Assembly (NCBI GenBank): GCA_963788205.1
Contig: CAWBGG010000004.1
Span: forward strand, 1-64,000
DNA from: CAVVMA01 sp963788205
GTDB taxonomy: Bacteria > Desulfobacterota > Binatia > Binatales > Binataceae
DNA length: 64,000 nt
Direction of reading: 5' to 3'
Positions 26,145-35,110 of this stretch are shown here, piece by piece; the first letter of the stretch is position 1, and each line of letters begins with the position of its first letter. Made by a program: the position numbers and the translations under genes. The notes beneath the pieces were generated by a model. The model worked only from the letters and a program-made list of their open reading frames with translations. It was not told where the DNA came from and searched no databases.

Positions 26145-29100
26145 CTACTGCTTGGAGGCGGACCAGGTGCCGTTGGCGGAGGTGAAGCCGGAGGAGGATG
26201 CGGGCGCGGTGCACGACCAGGTGCCGGACGCGGTCGCAGCTCCGGCAGCGCCCACCGAAAAGGTTCCCGTAAACGAGCACGACCCGCCGGCTGCGCCGAT
26301 ACCGTCAATCGTGAAGCTGCCGCTGTCGTTGTCCAGCGTGCCGCTGCCCGCCGCGGGCGCCGTCGTAGTGATCGTCGAGCCGGCCACGCCCAGGTCCAGC
26401 GCGCCGCTTATCGGACAGGAGATCCCGCCGGTGAAGAACTGCGTGCCACTGAAGTTGCCCGAGTAAGTGCCGTCGAACGGCGGCGCGGCCTGATCGAATG
26501 AAGTCGCGGTCTGACGGACACTGGCATAGGTATTCTGCAACAGACCCTGGCCTTGCATCACGACGGTGCTGACCTGATTGCTGGAGCCTAGATTGAAGGT
26601 CTGCACCGAGCTCTCTACCGCCAGGCGCGCCTGATCCGAGGTCTGTCCTAGCGAGACGCCGATACTGATCAACAGTCCGCCCGGACCGAGGTTGGCATAC
26701 AGCAGCGCTTCCGCCGGTGCCAGCGTGGCCACCTGCGGATTGCCGGCCTGCGAGAGAATCCCCAGCGCTACACCTACAGCGCCGTTCACGATCGCGGCTG
26801 CTGCGGCGGCCGCCCCCGGCTGCTGGCAGGCCGGCGAAGTCTCCGAGGCCAGGAACAACTGCGCGATGTCGTTGGTAAACGCGGCCGGATTGCCGGTATC
26901 GTTCAGCGCCTGCTGGGCTTGCGCTGCCAGACATCCGCTGCCGCTGGCCTGCGGCCCGATCGCGGGGCCGAACTGCGATACGGCGGCCGATTGCGATCCG
27001 CCTGCGCCGGCCAGCGTCGTGAGCATCGCCAGAAGCTGGGTCTCGGCCGTGGTCAAAGCGCTTTGGCCGACCGTGACGTTGACTCCGTTCACGCTTCCCA
27101 GCGTGGTCGAGGCGGTGCTGCTGCTGATCGCCGAGATCAGCGCCTCGAGCGATCCCACCAGATCGCCCAGCGAGCCCGAAAGCGAGGCCAGCTGGGTGCC
27201 GGCCACCGCGGTCTCAAGCTGCGTGGCGAATCCCTCCTCGCCTTGGAGGAAGGCCAAGGTGGCTTGTTCGGGTGACAACGAAGAGTTCGTAGGCGGCACG
27301 GTTATCTTGAGTGACGGCGATTTCGCGCTCAGCGTCGTCCCGGAAGTCAGCGTCTCCTCCAGGCTGAGCGCGGCGCTGCCCGCCGCCAGATCGCCGGTGG
27401 CTTGATCGATCAACGGCGGTGCCGTCACCAAAATCGACGCGCCGTTGTTCTGCGCGGCAGCTTCGGGAATCGAGAGCACCGTCTTGCCCTTGAGCTTTTC
27501 GCTAAAGGTGACCAGTACCGGTGCATTCGGCGCGAAGCCCGAACCGTTGAGGGTTACCTGGCTGAACGCCGCCAGTGATTTGGAGCTGAGCGACGCGACT
27601 TTGGGAGTCTCCCCGGTGCCCGAGAGCCTGACTGTCACCTTGGGACCGCTGGTGAAGGTGATCCTCAGCGAGGCGCTGCGCCCACCCCGCTTCGTGGGTT
27701 TGAAACTCACCGAGATGTAGCAACTGGTGTTGGGCTGGAGCGTCTGGCCGGTGCAGCCATCATTCTCGCCGAAATCAGCGGAGTCGCCCTTGAGAGTGAT
27801 ACCGGTGACGGTCAGCGCCTTGCCGGTGGTGTTTTCCAGAGCCGCGGTCGCCGGCGCGATTGAAGAGCCCAGCGCCTGCTTGCCGAAGCTGATCGCCTTG
27901 ATAGTTGGCGGCTTGCCGCTGGTCGCCTTGTCAGGCTCCCACGCCAGGGCCTCAGCAGCCGCGGAGGCCGGGCCGCATGCGAATCCGGGGGTCGGTGTAG
28001 GTGTTGGTATTGGCGTCGGCGTCGGAGGTGGGATCGGCGTGGGAGTGGGCGTTGGTGAAGGCGTCGAGGTAGGCGTCGGGGTCGGGTTTGGTGTCGGTGA
28101 CGGAGTGGCCGTCGGAGTCGAGGTTGGTGTGGAAGTTGGGGTTAGCGTGGGAGTTGGAGTGGGCGTCGGTGATGGCGTCGGAGTCGGAGTCTGAGTAGCC
28201 GTAGGAGTTGGTGTCCGGGTCGCGGTCGGAGTCGCGGTCGGCGTTGGGACCTGCGTAGGAGTTGGTGTCGGTGAAAGTGTCGGACTCGGCGTAGGTGTCC
28301 GGGTTGGAGTCGGCGCGGGAGTTGGAGTCGGCGTAGGTGATGGGCTCGGCGTGGGCGTAGGCGTCGCCGAGGGACTAGGTGTTGGCGTCGGTGTAGGTGT
28401 TGGTGTTGGCGTCGATGAGACCAGCGGCGCTAGATTGAGTTGAAACCCGAGACTGTCTCCGGCAACGACAGCAGTCGATGACTGGGCGCCCGTATTCGTT
28501 CCGCTCGCCGCGATGAGCTCAGTATCGTTCGCGATGTCCGGGCCTGTCCCTGTAACGTTGTGATCGTAAACCAGTTGGTAGCCAGCCGGGATCGTAATTG
28601 AGTTGTTATTCGTGATTGACCAGAAAAGCGTGTTGAGCGTGTTGTTCTGAGTGGTGGTTATAGCCGGTGCGCTCAGATTCGTGCTTGCGGTGGTGCAGGA
28701 ATGCCCGAAGTTTTCCACCGGGGTCGCGCCTACGCTCGCAAACAAGGTAATGCCGGCGTCGCCCAGGTAACTCGCAGGATTGCCCGACGCCTGGAAATTC
28801 CAGGTGTATTCAGTCGTCGCGGTTTCACCTGCCTGGACGAACTTGCTATAGACGGCGGTTTGCAGACTACCGCAAGTCCCTGTGTCAACCAGGGTCCAAT
28901 TGCAGGTTCCCGTCCCCGCGCCCGTGCAGCAGGAGGCCGGGTTATTGGCGGCAATACACTGCGCGTTCGAGGGCGCAATGATCGTGGCTTCCGACGCCAG
29001 CGGACAGGTCCCGGTCCCCGCTCCCGTACAGCACGCGAACGGAGGGGCGGCGCCGACCGTGCATTGGGGGTTTTCGCTCTCGATGGCGACCGTCGCAAGC

Positions 29101-31121
29101 ATAAACTCGCCGGCCTGCGCTGTGTTGGGCAGGGTTGCGGTCACGCTGGTGTTCCCGTTCGGACCCGTGTCGGTGGTGGTTGAGGTCACCACGCCCGGCG
29201 GCGGCGCCGGCGGCAAGGCGGCCTGGAGCGGCGTGACGACCGGCTTGGCCAGACCCAGGATCTCGCCGACGCTTTGGCCCAACTCATTCGTTACAAAGAC
29301 GTTGCCGGACCCGTCCAGCGCTATCGAGTAGGGGACGTTGAACGCCGCACCAGCGGGGGCGAAGTTGAGGCCGGTGGCGTAAGCGCTCGCCGCCGTCAGC
29401 TCGCTCACGCTGTTGCCGGCGTAATTCGCCGCAAAGACGTTACCCGATCCATCCAGCGCTAGAGAGACGGGCTCGTTGAACGACGCGCTCGCGGGGGCGA
29501 AGTGGAGGCCGGTGGCGTAGCCGCTCGCCGCCGTCAGCTCGCTCACGCTGTTACCTGACGTGTTCGCCACAAAGACGTTGCCGGAATCGTCTAACGCTAT
29601 CGATTCGGGGTTGCTGAACGACGCGCCAGCGGGGGCGAAATGGAGGCCGGCGGCGTAAGCGCTCGCCGCGGTCAGCTCGCTCACGCTGGCGCCGCTGTAA
29701 TTCGCCACGAAGACGTTGCCGGATCCGTCCAGCGCTAGCGATAAGGGGCTGCTGAACGACGCACCCGCGGGGGCGAAATTGAGGCCCGTGCCGTAAGGGG
29801 GACTGCTGCCCGCGGTCAGCTCACTCACGCTGTTGCCAACCTCATTCGCCACGAAGACGTTGCCGGATCCGTCCAGCGCTAGCGAGAAGGGGTCGTAGAA
29901 CGACGCATCCGCGGGGGCGAAATTGAGGCCCGTGCCGTAAGGGGGACTGCTGCCCGCGGTCAGCTCGCTCACGCTGCCGCTGCCGTAATTCGCCACAAAG
30001 ACGTTGCCCGATCCGTCCAGCGCCATCGAGTGCGGTGTACTGAGCTGCGCGCCCGCCGGGGCAAAGTTGAGGCCGGTAGCGTAGCCGCTCGCCGCGGTCA
30101 GCTCGCTCACGCTGGCGCCGCCGTAATTCGCCACAAAGACGTTACCGGATCCATCTAGCGCTATCGGGATGGGATCGTCGAACGCTGCGGACGCGGGGGC
30201 AAACCTGAGCGCCATCTCCCATCCGTCGGGCGCCGCCGCCAGCGTCGGTTCGAACGGCGCACTCACCGACGCCAATCCGTACAGCGCGCTCACGTTGTTC
30301 GCCGGGTTGGTGACGATCAGGTGCGCCGCTCCCAGCGTGTCGGTGATCGTGGGAGTTCCCGAGCACATCCCAGGGGCCGCTTCTCCCCCGATGAAGGTCA
30401 GCCCCGGGGTGGCATCGCACAAGAGCTGCACGCATGCGGTCGATGACGATCCGGAACTCTCGACGCATCCCGCCAGGATGTTGGCCAGCGTGTCGAGTCG
30501 CTTCAGCCCGTCGCAGTTCGCCGGCGGCGAGGCCGAGTTGCAGGCCGCCGCGGTGGGCAGAAAGCTCGACGGATTGCCGCTCACCGACAGAGTGGCCGGC
30601 GTGATGCTAGCCAGGTTGCCGAAGCCGGCGTAGGCGTTTTTCAATCCGGTCGCGTTAGTCGATGGCGCACCGATGGTATGCCCGCTAGAGTCGAAGAACT
30701 GCGCCAGCGCCCATTGGGCCGCCGCGGTGGTCAGCTCGTTGATCGTGACGCTGGTCGAGGCCGAAATGCTGTTGCACGGACCCAGCGCCGCCATCAGTCC
30801 GATGGCCGAGTTGGCGGCATTCACGCCGATCTTGCCTCCACTCGCGGTTACAAAGGTCTGCGGGTTTCCCGCCGGGCAAGTGAAGGAGACGTTGTAGGCA
30901 GCGTCGGAGTTCGTAGCCGCGGTCCCGAGCACGCTGGCGCCCAAGCCGTAGCCGTTGGCGCCAGCCGCGTACAGCGTGACGGTGGAACCGGAAATCGGCG
31001 TCGACGATCCGCTCACGACCGTCCCGGTGAGATTGAGAGCCGACGATAGAGAGGGCGTGGCGAGAATCGCAATCGCCAAGGCCAGCGCCAACCCGGCTGC
31101 TTTTGCTCCGGAGAGTTTCAT
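26145..31121 (-). CDS. Large secreted protein with NHL-type repeats, Thr-Pro linker and choice-of-anchor domain
   Basis: About 1658 residues from the ATG at 31121, which gives a clean signal peptide (AAGLALALAIAILATPSLSSA). A further 35 upstream in-frame residues lack signal character. The order is: a carboxypeptidase-like beta domain (LTGTVVSGSSTPISGSTVTL), a Cys-containing helical part, seven beta-propeller repeats of the form SxALDGSGNVFVANxxxxSVSEL (DNA at 29260-30200), a lectin-like Cys-rich domain, about 140 residues of TPTP/SPTP (DNA 27988-28413), an abnormal-spindle/choice-of-anchor-like domain (FKPTKRGGRSASLRITF), an IPT-like strand region, a helical domain and a final beta domain (FDGTYSGNFSG). 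It probably sits on the cell surface. Long direct repeats flank the gene. Confidence 0.75.
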   Translation of the reverse strand: MKLSGAKAAGLALALAIAILATPSLSSALNLTGTVVSGSSTPISGSTVTLYAAGANGYGLGASVLGTAATNSDAAYNVSFTCPAGNPQTFVTASGGKIGVNAANSAIGLMAALGPCNSISASTSVTINELTTAAAQWALAQFFDSSGHTIGAPSTNATGLKNAYAGFGNLASITPATLSVSGNPSSFLPTAAACNSASPPANCDGLKRLDTLANILAGCVESSGSSSTACVQLLCDATPGLTFIGGEAAPGMCSGTPTITDTLGAAHLIVTNPANNVSALYGLASVSAPFEPTLAAAPDGWEMALRFAPASAAFDDPIPIALDGSGNVFVANYGGASVSELTAASGYATGLNFAPAGAQLSTPHSMALDGSGNVFVANYGSGSVSELTAGSSPPYGTGLNFAPADASFYDPFSLALDGSGNVFVANEVGNSVSELTAGSSPPYGTGLNFAPAGASFSSPLSLALDGSGNVFVANYSGASVSELTAASAYAAGLHFAPAGASFSNPESIALDDSGNVFVANTSGNSVSELTAASGYATGLHFAPASASFNEPVSLALDGSGNVFAANYAGNSVSELTAASAYATGLNFAPAGAAFNVPYSIALDGSGNVFVTNELGQSVGEILGLAKPVVTPLQAALPPAPPPGVVTSTTTDTGPNGNTSVTATLPNTAQAGEFMLATVAIESENPQCTVGAAPPFACCTGAGTGTCPLASEATIIAPSNAQCIAANNPASCCTGAGTGTCNWTLVDTGTCGSLQTAVYSKFVQAGETATTEYTWNFQASGNPASYLGDAGITLFASVGATPVENFGHSCTTASTNLSAPAITTTQNNTLNTLFWSITNNNSITIPAGYQLVYDHNVTGTGPDIANDTELIAASGTNTGAQSSTAVVAGDSLGFQLNLAPLVSSTPTPTPTPTPTPSPSATPTPTPSPSPTPTPTPAPTPTRTPTPSPTLSPTPTPTQVPTPTATPTATRTPTPTATQTPTPTPSPTPTPTPTLTPTSTPTSTPTATPSPTPNPTPTPTSTPSPTPTPTPIPPPTPTPIPTPTPTPGFACGPASAAAEALAWEPDKATSGKPPTIKAISFGKQALGSSIAPATAALENTTGKALTVTGITLKGDSADFGENDGCTGQTLQPNTSCYISVSFKPTKRGGRSASLRITFTSGPKVTVRLSGTGETPKVASLSSKSLAAFSQVTLNGSGFAPNAPVLVTFSEKLKGKTVLSIPEAAAQNNGASILVTAPPLIDQATGDLAAGSAALSLEETLTSGTTLSAKSPSLKITVPPTNSSLSPEQATLAFLQGEEGFATQLETAVAGTQLASLSGSLGDLVGSLEALISAISSSTASTTLGSVNGVNVTVGQSALTTAETQLLAMLTTLAGAGGSQSAAVSQFGPAIGPQASGSGCLAAQAQQALNDTGNPAAFTNDIAQLFLASETSPACQQPGAAAAAAAIVNGAVGVALGILSQAGNPQVATLAPAEALLYANLGPGGLLISIGVSLGQTSDQARLAVESSVQTFNLGSSNQVSTVVMQGQGLLQNTYASVRQTATSFDQAAPPFDGTYSGNFSGTQFFTGGISCPISGALDLGVAGSTITTTAPAAGSGTLDNDSGSFTIDGIGAAGGSCSFTGTFSVGAAGAATASGTWSCTAPASSSGFTSANGTWSASKQ
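27988..28413. repeat. Hexanucleotide-type tandem repeat encoding Thr-Pro/Ser-Pro
   Basis: About 426 bases of GTNGGN-like units, read on the minus strand as TPTPTP and SPTP. It is a likely length-variable linker between the surface domains. Replication slippage here would change the distance between the propeller and the C-terminal domains without changing frame in six-base steps. Confidence 0.85.
29260..30200. repeat. Seven tandem DNA repeats coding the propeller blades
   Basis: Each unit of about 135-147 bases carries a conserved GCCACAAAGACGTTGCC-like core (on the plus strand) and codes one ALDGSGNVFVAN blade. Units are similar enough at DNA level to recombine. Two of the seven contain an extra SSPPYG segment. 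Confidence 0.8.
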
Positions 31122-31193
31122 ACGCGGTCCTGGCGCCGGCTCCCACACCCCCAGCGATAAGACGCTAGCACCGTTGCTGTTTGGCGTCGCTCC

Positions 31194-31248
31194 CAAATGT
31201 ATCAGTTCAGGGCGCCGGCGCGACATCGGTCAAATAACGAGTGGAGGA
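31194..31248. repeat. Direct repeat, right copy flanking the giant secreted-protein gene
   Basis: This copy matches 26088-26143 in the same orientation: 16 identical bases at the start, 13 at the end. The pair encloses one gene of about 5 kb. Confidence 0.65.
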
Positions 31249-31789
31249 CTCGTCTGGCGCGAGTGCTTCGCGCCGGAGTTCGGAGGCGGTCACGGCGGTC
31301 AACGCCAGCCGGAGTTCCGCCAGCGTTCCCGACCTCGGTCCGGCCTGTTCGGACCGAAACCGCCAACCGGCCGATGCTCAGAACTTCTGCCCGGCCAGCC
31401 GGCCGCGAGTTTTCCGGGGGCAAGGTTGGTTGGGATGGGCTAGGGTGCCAAGGCGTGAACCGCGATCTGCCGTCGGTTCTAACGGTTCAACCGGTTCCCG
31501 TTCTGTTCGGTCGGTCTTGGATGGGACAGCGGATTTAGAGACGCAAACATAGCTCAACACGCACCAACTAGCGCAGACTGTTGAAAGAAGCTCTATGCCA
31601 GACGGCCCTTCTGCTTGCGCAAAGCTAGTTCAGAGCCTAGAAGAGAACCGGTCGAGCGTGCTAGTTTGAACTATAAAATCATAAAATTATTTAGTGCAGA
31701 CGATTGCGGCAGATGTCGTTTTTGTGCTAGGGATTTGCAATGGGTCGTCAAGTTGTACGGCAAAGTTAACATATTGTAGGGGGGCGGCG
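31249..31789. other. Gene-free stretch, falling GC
   Basis: About 540 bases with no supported gene. The first half is GC-rich and the second half becomes AT-rich (AACTATAAAATCATAAAAT near 31672). Short reading frames on both strands lack homology signs. The AT-rich part may hold the promoter of the lipoprotein gene at 31790. Confidence 0.5.
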
Positions 31790-32155
31790 ATGAAACGCAA
31801 AATTTGTTTGGCGCTTGGAGTCTCGCTCCTGGTAGGCTTGGCGGAGTGTTCCAATGCGCCAAATGAGCCGCCCCGAGGATCGGCAGCGCTCGGCAGCGCT
31901 CGACCGTTGGCAACATCGGAAGCGGAAAAATCCCAAAGAAATGCAAAGGAAGCGCTAACGCTGGAAGAGGCGAGCGACATCATTGATGTTGGTGGGAAGT
32001 CGTTTTCTGCTTCAGATCTAGTTACTTTAGATACTCTCAGCGGCTTTTCGACGAGCGGACAGCGGAAGGCAAAACCGCAACAGCGGAGCCAGCCGAAAAG
32101 ATCCGCTGCCGACACCCGAGCCAGTTCATCCGACTTCAGTACTCTTCTAAAATGA
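31790..32155 (+). CDS. Small lipoprotein-like exported protein, unknown function
   Basis: About 121 residues. MKRKICLALGVSLLVGLAEC has a basic start, a hydrophobic stretch and a terminal Cys, which reads as a lipobox with an unusual Glu before the Cys. A polar, Ser/Lys/Gln-rich mature part with no fold recognised follows. The ATG at 31790 is chosen because it creates the signal sequence and follows GGGGGGCGGCG. Its 3' end contains one copy of a 70-base repeat shared with the convergent protease gene and overlaps that gene by 20 bases. Confidence 0.5.
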   Translation: MKRKICLALGVSLLVGLAECSNAPNEPPRGSAALGSARPLATSEAEKSQRNAKEALTLEEASDIIDVGGKSFSASDLVTLDTLSGFSTSGQRKAKPQQRSQPKRSAADTRASSSDFSTLLK

Positions 32156-32250
32156 GCTCCAAGGGCGTTGGTGAGGACAAGACAGAAGGCGAGACCGCAA
32201 TACCGGAGCCAGTCGAAAGACCCTCAACCGACACCCAAGCCAGTTCTTCC
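32058..32250. repeat. Imperfect direct repeat of about 70 bp across two convergent gene ends
   Basis: Copies at 32058-32131 and 32181-32250 share GACAG, GGAGCCAG, CCGACACCC and CCAGTTC blocks, roughly three quarters identical. The right copy is the C-terminal coding part of the protease (minus strand). The left copy lies in the 3' end of the lipoprotein gene. A local duplication of the protease end would explain it. Confidence 0.55.
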
Positions 32251-33140
32251 AAAAGCATCATAGCCGAAGGGGCCTTTCGATTGACGCCATTTGCCTGCGG
32301 ACGGTAATTTTTAATCGCCTGAGCGAGTTCCTTTGGTAGGGGAAGGAGTACTTCGGTAATGACACCGACCACTTCTTCTTTGTCGTCTATAAGAGGAGCG
32401 CCAGACATGCCCGGTGTTATGGGCATTTGAATTTGCAAAATGGGAAACGCCCGCCTTACCCCCTGACGCGGATCATCTCGAAGCTCGCCAATGTGTATGG
32501 GGTCCGTCGCGCCCGAGCGAATTGAGCTTACGAATCCTTCGAAAAGCGATTTAGCGTCAAAAGCCAACGAGGGAAACCCAATTGAAATCACGTGCTCTCC
32601 GATTCTTATTCGATCCTCTCTTTTTGGATCCATAGAGCGTTCGCTAACTTTCAAATGGCAAGGGGTTGATTCCCCGGTCTTTACGAACGCTAGGTCGAAG
32701 CTCGCATTATGATCGCAGGCGACAACGGCGGGCAGATTGAGCTTGAAGGACCTCGCCTCGCTCAAATGCACAGTGAACGTGTCGTGCTTGGCGGCGAGAT
32801 CAACGCAGACCTTTTCGTTGTCCTCATGATCTGGATTCAAACGGTAAGAAGGCTCGAACAGTACATGTGCGGCTGTCATCAGGGTCCCCTTTTCATCGAC
32901 GAAGAAGCCCGTTCCTGTTTCCTTGGTCCCGGAACCACTTTTCTCCGAAGAAATCAAGACCACGCCACATTTCAGGCGCTCGTATCGACCGACTAGCTCG
33001 TCAGCGGCGGAAGCCGGCGTGGCTGTCGGCGGTTGAATCGGGATCATCTGCGCGGCACCTGTCCATGGAGAACACACGACTAGGCTGATCAGCAGGGCGA
33101 AAACCAGGCTCTTTTTCTTGCTCGTATGAAACGTTTTCAT
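32136..33140 (-). CDS. Trypsin-like (S1/HtrA-type fold) serine protease, exported
   Basis: About 334 residues. The start at 33140 gives a signal peptide (KKKSLVFALLISLVVCSPW). The catalytic triad is visible: His in GTLMTAAHVLF, Asp in NASFDLAFVKTG, Ser in MPITPGMSGAPLID. It lacks a PDZ domain, so it is a stand-alone periplasmic or secreted protease. A longer in-frame start at 33386 exists but would put the promoter-like site at 33239-33266 inside the gene and lacks signal character. GC is lower than in the surrounding DNA. Its 3' end overlaps the convergent lipoprotein gene. Confidence 0.75.
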   Translation of the reverse strand: MKTFHTSKKKSLVFALLISLVVCSPWTGAAQMIPIQPPTATPASAADELVGRYERLKCGVVLISSEKSGSGTKETGTGFFVDEKGTLMTAAHVLFEPSYRLNPDHEDNEKVCVDLAAKHDTFTVHLSEARSFKLNLPAVVACDHNASFDLAFVKTGESTPCHLKVSERSMDPKREDRIRIGEHVISIGFPSLAFDAKSLFEGFVSSIRSGATDPIHIGELRDDPRQGVRRAFPILQIQMPITPGMSGAPLIDDKEEVVGVITEVLLPLPKELAQAIKNYRPQANGVNRKAPSAMMLLEELAWVSVEGLSTGSGIAVSPSVLSSPTPLELILEEY

Positions 33141-33238
33141 TTGACTCTTGAAGGTCTCGGCGGGCGTGAGCGAATATGCGGACCAGATGGGCGTCGCGAC
33201 CCCTTTTTGCTCCCCCACAGTGAAGTCAATCAAGAGTC

Positions 33239-33266
33239 TGTATAGTGGATGCACCTGGACAGTCAA
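33239..33266 (-). promoter_or_regulatory. Sigma-70-like promoter for the protease gene
   Basis: On the minus strand TTGACT (33266-33261) and TATACA (33244-33239) are separated by 16 bases, about 100 bases before the ATG at 33140. The match is good and lies in otherwise gene-free DNA, which supports the shorter protease start. Confidence 0.5.
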
Positions 33267-33479
33267 TGGCTGCTTATTCCCACCTGGGTGGCTCCTTGGA
33301 AGGCCCGGCAAAGGAGACGCGCGTCGCTCGTTGCGAGCGCCAGCGCGTAGACGGCCGCTCGGCACGGTCTTGAATTTGCCCGCCACTCTGGGAAAGGTTT
33401 CGCGCGGCTTTCCCGAGCGTTTGCAAACCCGAGAGCCTCTGAATGAGAATGCGAGGCGCCAACTCGGGGAGAGCAGATG

Positions 33480-33800
33480 TCAGCAGGGACGGTTCGCCGT
33501 CGGCAGTCTCGTCAGCGCGCTGGGGGGGCGAGTGGATCGTCGTTTCCCCGGGGAGGCAACCTTGCGCTGAGTTCTACCACGCTGCTCGAGCAGCTCGAGG
33601 TACTCTTCGTCAGGCTTGGGGAGCGAGCTCATCAGCTTGACAAAATCGGCGACCGTGGATTTCGACGGCCTGGCCGGAACGATTTCGCAGACCGGTTGGC
33701 CTCTTCGCTCAACCACGAAAGTTTCTCCGCGATAACGCATCCGATTGAGAAGGTCGGAAAATGATCGCGCGGCTTTCGTCGATGAAATGCGCGTTTTCAT
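33480..33800 (-). CDS. Phd/YefM-type antitoxin, C-terminus possibly altered
   Basis: MKTRISSTKAARSFSDLLNR and VVERRGQPVCEIVPARPSK form the Phd/YefM DNA-binding fold, followed by TVADFVKLMSSLPKPDEEYL, usual for antitoxins paired with VapC-type PIN toxins. After residue 73 or so the sequence becomes Arg/Pro-rich (GKRRSTRPPSALTR) and unlike the family, so a frame change or deletion near 33560 is likely. No PIN-domain toxin is readable downstream in any frame, so the antitoxin looks orphaned. Confidence 0.65.
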   Translation of the reverse strand: MKTRISSTKAARSFSDLLNRMRYRGETFVVERRGQPVCEIVPARPSKSTVADFVKLMSSLPKPDEEYLELLEQRGRTQRKVASPGKRRSTRPPSALTRLPTANRPC

Positions 33801-33845
33801 GAAACCAGATTATCCGGCTTGCCTGCGCACGTCACAATCGGCGCT

Positions 33846-34553
33846 TTACGCGCCCAAAATCTTCAGCAAGCGGCGCGCGCGGGATTGGGCGCGACTGACG
33901 ATCGCGGCCTGCGACTGGTCGGACGGCGGTGGGCGCGCCGCGAACGTTGACAGCTCGCGGCGATGATTGGCGATCGCTTGGCGCGCGGCGGTCGAGTTCG
34001 GCGATTTGTTGGCTTGGAGCTTCCGCGGGCCCTCGTGGCCGCCCTCTGAGAAGTACCAGTCTTTGAACTCGCCGCGGAATCCGGCCTGGAACATTATCGA
34101 GCCCAGGTAGCTGGCTGGCGGCGGGACGCGCAGGACCAGTTCGGCGAAGGTTTCTTCCTGGCCCGGATTTTCGTAGTCGATCATCAAATGGCCGCCGGGG
34201 GGAATGAGATCGCCCAGTATCGCGACGATTTTTGCTTCCAGGCCGAGCGCGCGGGCGTCGATAGAATCCGCCGGGCCGGAGATCACGATCGGAAAGAGGC
34301 GGCATTCGATCCACGGACTGACGCCGCGTCCGCCCGCGCTGACGATTCCGGTCATCAGCGAGCCCGTCGAAGTCTTTCCCCGGCCGTCGCGAAGTGCAAT
34401 TTTTACGTAGCGCCATCCGCCGCGGGGCCGAATCGGGCGCATCTCGGAAAGTACGAGCGCATACGCGCCCACTTTTCGCCCCTCCAGGCGCGTCGCGAGC
34501 GCTTCGGCGGCGGAGATGCGGTTGGCCGTCATGTTTTGCGTGATCTTTACCAA
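33846..34553 (-). CDS. Conserved protein, possibly DUF1122-like
   Basis: A 235-residue soluble protein. The central part HLMIDYENPGQEETFAELVL and the segment GFKDWYFSEGGHEGP-like (EFKDWYFSEGGHEGPRKLQA) look conserved. I connect them tentatively with DUF1122, a family known mainly from archaea and deep-branching bacteria. The C-terminal 40 residues are basic. Catalytic function is unknown. It is divergent from the zinc-ribbon gene at 34592, leaving 38 bases for both promoters. Confidence 0.5.
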   Translation of the reverse strand: MVKITQNMTANRISAAEALATRLEGRKVGAYALVLSEMRPIRPRGGWRYVKIALRDGRGKTSTGSLMTGIVSAGGRGVSPWIECRLFPIVISGPADSIDARALGLEAKIVAILGDLIPPGGHLMIDYENPGQEETFAELVLRVPPPASYLGSIMFQAGFRGEFKDWYFSEGGHEGPRKLQANKSPNSTAARQAIANHRRELSTFAARPPPSDQSQAAIVSRAQSRARRLLKILGA

Positions 34554-34591
34554 ACGGGGCAGGTTTACTATAACCCGGTCAGCTTAGGGTA

Positions 34592-34861
34592 ATGCGCGAG
34601 CCTGCTCTGACCGCCGCCTCATTCCCGACCGCGTACTGCGATACGTGCGGCCGCAGCGTGCTTACCTATATCGGCCTGGACGAGGACGGAGACGAGCGGC
34701 GCTTGTGCGTGCATTGCGACACGGTGGCGAAAGCCGCGCTGAGCTGGGTGAGCGCGGACGATCTCGAAGCCGAGGGCTACTACTTCGGTTCCGAGCCCCC
34801 CAAAAGCGCGGGCGGCGGATGCAACAGCGGATGCGGCTCCTGCTCGACACGCAAAAACTAG
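34592..34861 (+). CDS. Small zinc-ribbon protein
   Basis: An 89-residue protein. YCDTCGRSVLTYI and RLCVHCDTVAK provide a CxxC...CxxC zinc ribbon, and the C-terminus CNSGCGSCS is a second Cys-rich tip that could bind metal. It has no membrane segment. Function is unknown. It is divergently transcribed from the 33846-34553 gene. Confidence 0.6.
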   Translation: MREPALTAASFPTAYCDTCGRSVLTYIGLDEDGDERRLCVHCDTVAKAALSWVSADDLEAEGYYFGSEPPKSAGGGCNSGCGSCSTRKN

Positions 34862-34984
34862 CGCGTGAAGCGGTGAGGAAGGAATTCTTGAGCCCTGCAT
34901 ATCATAGTGACAATTCTGGTCTTGCTCGATTCTTTCGCGGTGTCATTCTCGCGCGTGGGATGCGCCGGGGGCGACGCCGCGTCC

Positions 34985-35110
34985 GCTCCCCTCTCCCTCC
35001 GGGAGAGGGTGCGCGTCCTCGCGCGGGTGAGGGCGAATCGAGCGGAAGTGTGCGGCAGTTCGCCCTCACCCCGCGCCGGTGGCGACTCGCCCTCTCCCGG
35101 AGGGAGAGGG
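34985..35110. repeat. 126-bp inverted repeat (MITE/REP-like)
   Basis: Two copies of the CCCTCTCCC/GGGAGAGGG hairpin (34989-35009 and 35090-35110) are arranged head to head, with GTGAGGGCGAA and TTCGCCCTCAC arms inside. The hairpin also occurs at 51-98. It occupies the spacer before the aldolase/phosphatase gene and may act as RNA structure. The rest of 34862-35303 has no gene. Confidence 0.65.

Noticed and set aside
27988..28413. Possible CRISPR-like array
   Set aside because: The periodicity is six bases with no spacers and it encodes a Thr-Pro linker within a large reading frame.
31241..31552. Coding remnants of an insertion sequence right of the direct repeat
   Set aside because: Translations in all frames are Arg/Ser/Pro-rich without transposase motifs. 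The region is left as gene-free.
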